Shown here: positions 22,835 to 28,528 of the stretch, piece after piece
How the letters are laid out: the number at the start of each line of letters is the position of its first letter
Numbering within the stretch: position 1 is the first letter of the stretch
Assembly: GCA_905209725.1 (NCBI GenBank)
Contig: CAJLTZ010000025.1
Location: 1-28,528 of the forward strand
Length of the DNA stretch: 28,528 nt
Reading direction: 5' to 3'
Origin: an uncultured Muribaculaceae bacterium
GTDB taxonomy: Bacteria; Bacteroidota; Bacteroidia; Bacteroidales; Muribaculaceae
Made by a program: the position numbers and the translations under genes
Notes under the pieces: generated by a model
Seen by the model: the letters and a program-made list of their open reading frames with translations, nothing else
Told to the model about the DNA's origin: nothing
Database searches by the model: none

Positions 22835-23836
22835 TTACTCTGCTTTGCCTTCGCTGCCGAGAACAGCGATGATTTTGTGCTTGTAGAGTCTCTCCATTTC
22901 GTCGCGAGCCGGGCCGAGATACTTGCGCGGGTCAAACTCGCTGGGTTTCTCGTTGAAGGTCTTGCGGACTGCAGCGGTCATTGCCAGACGGCTGTCGGAG
23001 TCGATGTTGATCTTGCATACGTCCATCTTGGCTGCCTTGCGGAGTTCCTCTTCGGGGATACCGATTGCATCGGGAAGTTTGCCGCCGTTGGCGTTGATGA
23101 TGTCGACATATTCCTGTGGCACGGATGAAGAACCGTGGAGCACTATGGGGAAGTCGGGGAGTTTCTTTTCTACGGCCTCAAGCACGTTGAATGCGAGCGG
23201 CGGGGGAACGAGGCGGCCGGTCTTCGGGTCGCGTGTGCACTGTTCGGGAGTGAACTTGTAAGCGCCGTGGCTTGTGCCGATGGAGATGGCGAGGCTGTCG
23301 CAACCTGTGCGTGTCACGAAGTCTACTACCTCTTCGGGGTCGGTGTAGGTGTGGTGGTCGCTGGAGACTTCGTCCTCAACGCCGGCGAGCACGCCGAGCT
23401 CACCCTCTACTGTGACGTCATATTTGTGAGCGTAGTCGACTACCTTCTTTGTGAGTGCAACGTTCTCCTCGTAGGGGAGGTGGCTGCCGTCGATCATTAC
23501 TGACGAGAAACCGTGGTCGATGCAGTCTTTGCAGAGTTCGAAGGTGTCGCCGTGGTCAAGATGGAGCACGATCTGGGGATGTTCCCAGCCGAGGGATTTC
23601 GCGTATTCCACAGCACCCTGGGCCATGTAGCGCAGAAGGATGGGGTTGGCATAGTTGCGCGCGCCTTTCGACACCTGAAGGATCACAGGCGATTTCGTGT
23701 CGGCTGCTGCCTTGATGATGGCCTGGAGCTGCTCCATGTTGTTGAAGTTGAACGCAGGAATGGCGTAACCGCCGTGCACTGCCTTGGCAAACATCGCTCT
23801 CGTGTTGACAAGACCTAAGCTTTTGTAATCTACCAT
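22835..23836 (-). CDS. fba: Class II fructose-1,6-bisphosphate aldolase
   Basis: The 333-residue zinc enzyme splits fructose-1,6-bisphosphate into dihydroxyacetone phosphate and glyceraldehyde-3-phosphate in glycolysis, and runs the reverse in gluconeogenesis. Signatures: 'AIPAFNFNNMEQLQAII', LHLDHGDT with catalytic Asp94 and zinc ligand His95, 'SVMIDGSHLPYEENV', 'VEGELGVLAGVED', and the 'GSSSVP' phosphate loop near residue 260. The length fits the subclass seen in Bacteroides. It stands as a single transcription unit with its own promoter (23935-23965) and terminator. Confidence 0.97.
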   Translation of the reverse strand: MVDYKSLGLVNTRAMFAKAVHGGYAIPAFNFNNMEQLQAIIKAAADTKSPVILQVSKGARNYANPILLRYMAQGAVEYAKSLGWEHPQIVLHLDHGDTFELCKDCIDHGFSSVMIDGSHLPYEENVALTKKVVDYAHKYDVTVEGELGVLAGVEDEVSSDHHTYTDPEEVVDFVTRTGCDSLAISIGTSHGAYKFTPEQCTRDPKTGRLVPPPLAFNVLEAVEKKLPDFPIVLHGSSSVPQEYVDIINANGGKLPDAIGIPEEELRKAAKMDVCKINIDSDSRLAMTAAVRKTFNEKPSEFDPRKYLGPARDEMERLYKHKIIAVLGSEGKAE

Positions 23837-23934
23837 GACTTATCTGTATTTTTATGGGTTGCTAACTTATATTTATGGGTTTATATTCACATGTTGTTGC
23901 CTTGTGTTTTTCTGACAGGGCTTTTAAAACACTG

Positions 23935-23965
23935 CAAATATAGCATATTTTCTCGATTACAACAA
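23935..23965 (-). promoter_or_regulatory. Promoter of the aldolase gene
   Basis: On the minus strand TATATTTG (23935-23942) matches TAnnTTTG, and a TTG (23963-23965) lies exactly 20 nt upstream. The predicted leader is about 90 nt. The remaining spacer up to 24070 holds only a weak hairpin. Confidence 0.8.
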
Positions 23966-24023
23966 GCGCAAAGGGGAAATAGTGCTTTCTTCCGCCCCTT
24001 TTTAGGGATTTTTAAGATGGCAA

Positions 24024-24044
24024 CGCACCTTGTGGGGTGGTGCG
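24024..24044 (-). terminator. Weak hairpin after the GT2 gene
   Basis: CGCACC/GGTGCG arms form a 6-bp stem with a 9-nt loop, 26 nt after the GT2 stop on the minus strand. The following bases are only moderately T-rich, so termination is uncertain. Confidence 0.3.
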
Positions 24045-24070
24045 ATGTGGATGGGAATGTGATTGCGTGG

Positions 24071-25087
24071 TCAGTGCCAGAGGAGGTAGGCGGCGCGGAG
24101 GCCGGCGGCGGTGTAAGCGTGGATGAAGCGAAGTAGCAGGCGGCGCCGCGGGGTGCAGGTGGTGGCTTGGAGCGTGGCCTGCATCAGTCGGTCGGCCAGC
24201 TCGGGATGCCCTTCACGACGATAATGGGCGGCAAGGACTGCCCGTCGGTAATCCACCATCTCATGAAGTCTTCGCTCACTGAATCCTTTCAGCACTCCCT
24301 TCCCTTTCCCGGCAGCGGCCAGCGGGTCGCGGTCGGCAAGACTGCGGATGGCCTTGTCGGCCATATCCAGCGCCTGTTCCCATTCCTCCGCTTTGCTCCA
24401 GTGGTTTTCACCTGTAATAGACTCTCTTTGAGGATAGATGTCGAAATTAATGCGGTCCACCACCGCGATTCTCGGGTTGGCGAGAATCAGTCTGATTCCT
24501 AACTCCCAGTCGTCCCAACCGTGCATAGACGGATTCCAGCCGCCCGCGGCGCGTATGAAATCAGTGCGTACAAGATAGTCGGGCGTGGCAAGGAAACTAT
24601 TGAAAAACTGTCGGCGCAGGAAATTGCGGCCGATAGGTCGAGAAACGACATCGCCCGAGGCTTCGTGGCGCACATGCCGCCAGGCTGCCAAGTCGGCATT
24701 CGCGGCCTTAAGCGCTGTAAGCCCCGATTCCACCAGATGCGGGCGCATAGCATCGTCAGAGTCGAAAAACACTACATATTCCGAATCCCCGAGGTCGAGG
24801 CCATGCTGGCGTGCGGCAGCAGCTCCCCGGCGGCTCTCTTGCGCCAATGTGCATCGGAATTGCGGCGACTCGTGGCGCTGAATCCATTCGCGGGCCACAG
24901 CGGCGCTATCGTCGGTAGAGGCATTGTCCACGACAATCAGATGCAGCGGGCGATGGGTCTGAGCAAAGATGCTGTCGAGACAACGGGGAAGCAGAGACGC
25001 CCGGTTGTAGACCGGCACTACAACGCTAACCCACTCCTGATTGCAGGAGATGCCGGAGATGGATGGAGCGTGTGTGTCTTTCCGCAT
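24071..25087 (-). CDS. Glycosyltransferase family 2
   Basis: The 338-residue protein has a GT-A domain: 'VSVVVPVYNRASLLPRCLDSIFAQT', 'LIVVDNASTDDS', the DxD motif FFDSDDAM at 108-114 and 'GWDDWELGIRL' with the likely catalytic acid. The C-terminal region is basic and helical. The product probably adds a sugar to a surface glycan or lipid; substrate unknown. It follows the TonB-family gene by 24 nt on the same strand, so it appears to be the last gene of the pdxJ-exbBD-tonB run. That context is unusual for a glycosyltransferase. Confidence 0.88.
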   Translation of the reverse strand: MRKDTHAPSISGISCNQEWVSVVVPVYNRASLLPRCLDSIFAQTHRPLHLIVVDNASTDDSAAVAREWIQRHESPQFRCTLAQESRRGAAAARQHGLDLGDSEYVVFFDSDDAMRPHLVESGLTALKAANADLAAWRHVRHEASGDVVSRPIGRNFLRRQFFNSFLATPDYLVRTDFIRAAGGWNPSMHGWDDWELGIRLILANPRIAVVDRINFDIYPQRESITGENHWSKAEEWEQALDMADKAIRSLADRDPLAAAGKGKGVLKGFSERRLHEMVDYRRAVLAAHYRREGHPELADRLMQATLQATTCTPRRRLLLRFIHAYTAAGLRAAYLLWH

Positions 25088-25111
25088 AGTGGCCAGAGTG
25101 GATGATTGATA

Positions 25112-25864
25112 TTATCTTGGTGTGATTGAGAAAGTGATAGTGCCTTTGGTGGAGGGGGCATCCTTTTTCTCGCTCCAGCGGGCGCGCATTGCGGCCGCCT
25201 CGCAGGCTTGGCGTATCGAGGCATCGGCGCCACCCTTGGCTCGGGCTGAGGTGACGCGACCGTTGCCGTCGATAGTAACATTCACCGTTACGGTAACCTT
25301 ATGACGCAGAGTGACCTGAGGCTTCGGACAACCCAGGAAACTTCTTCCGCTGGCCACGCCCGAGATGCCTGCGCCCGAGCCGCCCGAGCCGCTGCTTCCG
25401 TTGCGCCCCTGCGTCTGGCCATTCCGCGTGCTGAATTTCGACATGGCGGATGTGACTTTCTGCTTCTCCTCCTTGCTTACTTTCGGCTCGGTGCTTTTCA
25501 CCTCTGACGGTTTCTTAGTCTGGTCAATCTTGCGCTCTTCAGGGGGCGCGGGCTTGGGATTTTTGCCCGGCACCACTTGTTTTGTCTTCTCCTGTGGAGC
25601 GGGTTCCGGCTCACCTTTAAAAGCTGGCGCAGGCTCGTCTTGCTCCACCGCATCCGGTTCGCCGAGATCCTCAAGTATCTCCGGTTCCACGAAAAGTTCA
25701 TCCTCCTGGAGGGTAGCCAGTCGCGACTCCGGAGGCATGCTGAGGAGTTCCTTGTGATAGACAAGAGTGCCGAACACAAGGAACAGAACAATAACCACAG
25801 CTGCGGCAGCGGTGATTAAAGAGGCCAGCAAACGGTCGTGTCGGCGCTTATTTTTATTGTCCAT
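25112..25864 (-). CDS. TonB/TolA-family energy transducer
   Basis: The 250-residue protein has one N-terminal membrane anchor (about residues 13-36), an acidic then Pro/Lys-rich periplasmic linker (about 60-135), a Gly/Ser-rich hinge (about 155-172) and a small C-terminal TonB-like domain (about 178-250, 'VTVTVNVTIDGNGRVTSARAKGGAD'). With ExbB and ExbD it would use the proton gradient to drive outer-membrane transporters or, if TolA-like, to maintain the outer membrane. A Cys at 179 in FLGCPKP lies just before the C-terminal domain. It starts 9 nt after exbD. TonB versus TolA cannot be settled from sequence alone. Confidence 0.88.
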   Translation of the reverse strand: MDNKNKRRHDRLLASLITAAAAVVIVLFLVFGTLVYHKELLSMPPESRLATLQEDELFVEPEILEDLGEPDAVEQDEPAPAFKGEPEPAPQEKTKQVVPGKNPKPAPPEERKIDQTKKPSEVKSTEPKVSKEEKQKVTSAMSKFSTRNGQTQGRNGSSGSGGSGAGISGVASGRSFLGCPKPQVTLRHKVTVTVNVTIDGNGRVTSARAKGGADASIRQACEAAAMRARWSEKKDAPSTKGTITFSITPR

Positions 25865-25873
25865 ATCCGGCTA

Positions 25874-26311
25874 TCAGTTCTGGCGGGCGCGTGTGGAGAG
25901 CACCATGCGGAGTTTATTGCGGGCCGCCATATCGAGCACATTCACCACCTTGGCATAAATCACGGCACTGTCGGCATAGAGAGCCACGGCGCGTGTGGAA
26001 TCCTTGCTCTGGATGCGTTGCAACTCTGTGTTGAGGATTTCGAGGTCTGCGATATGCCTTGGCGCCGAGAGAAGATTGGTGGAGTCATTGCGGTCCTCCA
26101 CCAGAAAGATGCTGTCGGTGCGGGTGACATAAACCTCGGTGACAGGCTTTGTGGAAGTCTGTTCGCTGCTCTGCGGGAGGTTTACGTCAATGGCAGCGGG
26201 GAAGATGATGGTGGAAGTGACCATGAAGAAAATCAGCAGCAGGAACACGATGTCGGTCATCGACGACATGGAGAAGGTGTCGAGCGGCTGGAAGGGTCTC
26301 TTGAGTGCCAT
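25874..26311 (-). CDS. exbD: ExbD/TolR family proton-channel subunit
   Basis: The 145-residue protein has a single N-terminal membrane helix 'MTDIVFLLLIFFMVTSTI' with Asp20, the proton-carrying residue conserved in ExbD and TolR. A periplasmic domain follows ('VALYADSAVIYAKVVNVLDMAARNKLRMVLST'). It works with the ExbB-like protein encoded 3 nt upstream and the TonB-family protein encoded 9 nt downstream. The middle part (about 55-90) is not well conserved in the family, as is usual. Confidence 0.93.
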   Translation of the reverse strand: MALKRPFQPLDTFSMSSMTDIVFLLLIFFMVTSTIIFPAAIDVNLPQSSEQTSTKPVTEVYVTRTDSIFLVEDRNDSTNLLSAPRHIADLEILNTELQRIQSKDSTRAVALYADSAVIYAKVVNVLDMAARNKLRMVLSTRARQN

Positions 26312-26314
26312 GGC

Positions 26315-26938
26315 TTAAGCGGGTTCGTTGAGGAGGTCCATGAATTCCATGGTCTTCGCCTCCATGGTGTTCATCACACGGTTGACACGAGCGGTGAGAT
26401 AATTATATGCGAAGAGGGCAAGGATGCCCACCACAAGACCGGCCACTGTGGTGACGAGAGCCTGGTAGATGCCGGAGGAGAGCACGGTGATGTTGGCGGC
26501 GGTTCCGGCGGAAGCCAAGGAATAGAAGGCGTCGATCATGCCGACCACTGTGCCCAGAAAACCGAGCATCGGCGCACCGGCGGCAGTGGTGGAAAGCACG
26601 GGAAACCCTTTGCCGAGTTCAGCGACCTCAAGGTTGCCGGCGTTTTCGATGGCAACGAGCACATCGTTCATCGGGCGTCCGATGCGGGAGAGGCCCTTGG
26701 CGATGAGACGCGAATAGGGGCTGTTGGTCTTGCGGCAGAGATTCTCTGCGCTTTCGATGTCGCCCTCATGCACATATTCGCGGATTCGCTTCATAAAAGT
26801 GGAGTCTTCGCGGGAAGCGCGGCCGATCACGATGCAACGCTCTGTGAAGACATATATCACCGCTAAAAGCAGCACAGCCAGCGGAATCATTATATAGCCG
26901 CCGTCCATCACGAGCGACCAGAAGGATATTGAGTTCAT
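26315..26938 (-). CDS. exbB: ExbB/TolQ/MotA family proton-channel protein
   Basis: The 207-residue membrane protein has three helices: about 13-33 ('YIMIPLAVLLLAVIYVF'), about 113-137 ('GAPMLGFLGTVVGMIDAF') and about 155-178 ('ALVTTVAGLVVGILALFAY'). The LGFLGTVVGM and 'ALVTTVAGL' motifs are the family signature; they line the proton path with ExbD Asp20. The large cytoplasmic loop between helices 1 and 2 is normal. The complex powers a TonB- or TolA-type transducer. Its leader carries the ATCATCAATC-type repeat; pdxJ lies 91 nt upstream on the same strand. Confidence 0.94.
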   Translation of the reverse strand: MNSISFWSLVMDGGYIMIPLAVLLLAVIYVFTERCIVIGRASREDSTFMKRIREYVHEGDIESAENLCRKTNSPYSRLIAKGLSRIGRPMNDVLVAIENAGNLEVAELGKGFPVLSTTAAGAPMLGFLGTVVGMIDAFYSLASAGTAANITVLSSGIYQALVTTVAGLVVGILALFAYNYLTARVNRVMNTMEAKTMEFMDLLNEPA

Positions 26939-26983
26939 CTTGGGGATTGATGATTAATGAATGACTATTGATTATTAATGATG
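26939..26983 (-). repeat. ATCATCAATC-type leader repeat before exbB
   Basis: On the minus strand, TCATTAATAATCAATAGTC and TTAATCATCAATC words lead up to the exbB ATG. This matches the leaders of dut and the GNAT-like gene in both sense and distance. Confidence 0.55.
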
Positions 26984-27025
26984 CCTAATTCCTAATTCCT
27001 AATTCCTAATTCCTGATTCCTGATA
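26984..27025. repeat. Tandem heptamer CCTAATT, six units
   Basis: Four perfect CCTAATT units are followed by CCTGATT and CCTGATA. The array lies between pdxJ and exbB and ends 5 nt before the pdxJ stop on the minus strand. Such microsatellites can change length by slippage. Confidence 0.9.
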
Positions 27026-27029
27026 CTGC

Positions 27030-27746
27030 CTAGTCCTGGAGGAGGCGGCGGTAGCGGCGGATGGTCTCGGCGATACCTAAGTAGAGGGCGTCGGAGATGA
27101 TGGCATGGCCGATGCTCACCTCGTCGAGCCAGGGAATGCGGCGGTGGAAGAAATGGAGGTTGTCGAGGTTGAGGTCGTGGCCGGCGTTAAGGCCGAGACC
27201 AGCCTCGCGTGCAGCCTCGGCAGCTACCAAGAAAGGCGCGATGGCCTTCTCCGGGTCAGTGGGAAATTCGTCGGCGTAGGGTTTGGTGTAGAGTTCCACT
27301 CTGTCGGCGCCGGCCTCGCGGGCTGCCCGCACTTGGTCAGGATCCGGGTCCACGAAGATCGACACCCGTATTCCGGCCTTTTTCATCCGGGCGCATACCC
27401 CCTTGAGGAATTCCATATTTTTCAGCACGTTCCAGCCGGCCGAGGATGTGAGTGCGTCGGGAGCGTCGGGCACGAGGGTCACCTGTGCGGGATGTGCCTT
27501 CTCCACCAGGCGGAGGAAATCCTCCGTGGGATTGCCTTCGATGTTGAATTCAGTCTTGACGAGGTGGCAGAGCGTGTCGACGTCGGCACGGGTGATATGG
27601 CGCTCGTCGGGGCGGGGGTGAACAGTGATGCCCTGGGCTCCGCAGAGTTCGCAGTCTTCGGCAAAATGGGCCACGTTCGGGATGTTCTCTCCGCGCGCGT
27701 TGCGCAGGGTGGCCACCTTATTGATGTTTACGCTGAGGCGTGTCAT
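27030..27746 (-). CDS. pdxJ: Pyridoxine 5'-phosphate synthase
   Basis: The 238-residue TIM-barrel enzyme condenses 1-deoxy-D-xylulose-5-phosphate with 3-amino-1-hydroxyacetone phosphate to give pyridoxine 5'-phosphate, the last ring-closing step of the DXP-dependent vitamin B6 route. Signatures: 'LSVNINKVATLRNARG', 'GITVHPRPDERHI', 'FNIEGNPTEDF', 'VTLVPDAP', 'GADRVELYTKPYA', 'GLNAGHDLNLDNL' and the C-terminal 'EVSIGHAIISDALYLG'. Length is normal. It is divergent from the CBS-ACT gene (220-nt spacer) and heads the minus-strand run to exbB. It makes the precursor of the PLP cofactor that Alr, encoded elsewhere in the window, needs. Confidence 0.97.
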   Translation of the reverse strand: MTRLSVNINKVATLRNARGENIPNVAHFAEDCELCGAQGITVHPRPDERHITRADVDTLCHLVKTEFNIEGNPTEDFLRLVEKAHPAQVTLVPDAPDALTSSAGWNVLKNMEFLKGVCARMKKAGIRVSIFVDPDPDQVRAAREAGADRVELYTKPYADEFPTDPEKAIAPFLVAAEAAREAGLGLNAGHDLNLDNLHFFHRRIPWLDEVSIGHAIISDALYLGIAETIRRYRRLLQD

Positions 27747-27796
27747 GATTTGGGTCTTTATGAAATTTAAAGCAGTTAACTTTTATTGTTTAACGT

Positions 27797-27829
27797 TTTG
27801 CGTTTTTCGGCATGAAAATTGTATCTTTG
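27797..27829 (+). promoter_or_regulatory. Promoter for the CBS-ACT gene
   Basis: TATCTTTG (27822-27829) matches TAnnTTTG, with TTTG (27797-27800) 21 nt upstream. The predicted start leaves a leader of about 130 nt before the ATG at 27966, longer than usual; no riboswitch was recognised in it. Confidence 0.75.
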
Positions 27830-27965
27830 CAAAAGAAACGCAACAAGCCTGTGTCTGAACATGCATTCCTGATTGTTCTAATAATAGGAGAGATGTCAGA
27901 TAAGTGTGCGCGACTGCAAATTTAACGAAAAAAGATTAATAACGTCTATTGAAAGAGGATAAAAA

Positions 27966-28469
27966 ATGACAGCGAAGGAAGTGATGACATATTCTCCCCG
28001 GATTGCCGACATGGAATGCAAGCGCTTTGTGGATGCAGAGTTGCCGGTGATCGATGTGCTTCCGCTGCTGCTTGACACTCCGCAGGGAGTGGTCGGGGTC
28101 ACGGAGGATGGGAAGCAACTGGGGGTGATTACGGCAGAGTCGCTGCTTGCGGGATTGGGACGGTTGATTGCCGCCCGCGACGACTGCTCGGTGGTGGAGG
28201 TTGAATGTACGCCGGCCGACTACAGTGCGTCGATTATAGCGCGTGCTGTTGAGGATGTGGATGTGCATCTTGTTGACCTGCTGAGCCATCCGGCCGAGGA
28301 GGGGAAGATGCGGGTGATGCTGAGGGTGCGGTGCGACGATCCGACGTCGGTGGTGCATAGTCTGGAGCGCTATGGTTATGAGGTGGTGAGCACCGGTGGC
28401 CGACGCTTGCGCGACGAGGAGATTTCCCGTGAGCGCCTGCTCGCGCTGCAGACCTTGCTGAATGTGTAG
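27966..28469 (+). CDS. CBS-domain protein with C-terminal ACT-like domain
   Basis: The 167-residue cytoplasmic protein begins 'MTAKEVMTYSPRIADM', as in CBS-domain (AcuB-like) proteins. It continues 'DVLPLLLDTPQGVVGVTEDGKQLGVITAESLLAGL', giving one recognisable CBS half and a shorter second one. Residues about 85-150 look like an ACT-type fold ('MRVMLRVRCDDPTSVVHSLERYGYEVVST'). CBS domains bind adenosyl nucleotides and ACT domains bind small ligands, so a regulatory sensor role is likely. In many Bacteroidales such a gene sits next to NAD kinase and pdxJ; the window ends 59 nt after its stop, so the next gene cannot be seen. Confidence 0.82.
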   Translation: MTAKEVMTYSPRIADMECKRFVDAELPVIDVLPLLLDTPQGVVGVTEDGKQLGVITAESLLAGLGRLIAARDDCSVVEVECTPADYSASIIARAVEDVDVHLVDLLSHPAEEGKMRVMLRVRCDDPTSVVHSLERYGYEVVSTGGRRLRDEEISRERLLALQTLLNV

Positions 28470-28528
28470 ATTAATTAAGACCCCATCCCACAAAAAATGT
28501 TAACGCAGGGGTCGCAGATGTGCCTCAT

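Noticed and set aside
26984..27025. CRISPR-like array
   Set aside because: The units are 7 bp and contiguous without spacers, so it is a microsatellite; no cas gene is present.
28497..28528. Possible start of a gene (NAD kinase expected by synteny) at the window end
   Set aside because: Only ten codons are visible and they do not resemble the NAD kinase N-terminus; no call can be supported.

Overview
The window looks like an ordinary chromosomal segment of a gut-type Bacteroidales bacterium, probably close to the Muribaculaceae. This is inferred from Bacteroidetes-type promoters (TTG, about 20 nt, TAnnTTTG), a fused MurF-Alr protein, families largely confined to this group (DUF4292, DUF4831, a DUF4988-like domain joined to CotH), and A-rich translation starts with little Shine-Dalgarno signal. 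No phage, transposase, CRISPR array or tRNA was seen.

Region by region. 1-240 holds the 3' end of a 5S rRNA gene, its terminator, and a damaged tandem copy of both. 369-536 is a small 2[4Fe-4S] ferredoxin gene. 662-7185 is a plus-strand run: dUTPase, a TPR protein, a DUF4292 protein, an EnvC-like degenerate LytM protein and a polysaccharide flippase. An AT-richer acyltransferase-3 gene follows and ends 2 nt from a convergent minus-strand surface-polysaccharide cluster (a GNAT/FemAB-like protein and three GT2 glycosyltransferases). Beyond that are an SDR oxidoreductase and an ECF sigma factor. Divergent from the sigma gene is a 799-residue CotH-kinase lipoprotein whose 3' end overlaps the 3' end of murF-alr.

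16057-22714 on the minus strand is a tight five-gene operon: nnr, DUF4831, xseA, xseB and murF-alr. It is driven by a clear promoter embedded against the terminator of the upstream class II aldolase gene (22835-23836). 24071-27746, also minus, holds pdxJ, exbB, exbD, a TonB-family gene and a fourth GT2. The window closes with a plus-strand CBS-ACT protein that has its own promoter and a long leader.

Functionally most of the window serves the cell envelope: peptidoglycan precursors (MurF-Alr), septal or wall hydrolase control (EnvC-like), surface glycan assembly (flippase, GT2s, acyl/aminoacyl transferases) and outer-membrane energisation (ExbBD-TonB). Housekeeping repair and metabolism make up the rest (dUTPase, exonuclease VII, NAD(P)H-hydrate repair, aldolase, PdxJ). 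I found no convincing new multi-gene system. The most unusual items are the broken 5S tandem copy, the CotH lipoprotein beside an orphan ECF sigma, the structured spacer between the sigma and SDR genes, and short ATCATCAATC-type repeats placed directly before start codons.
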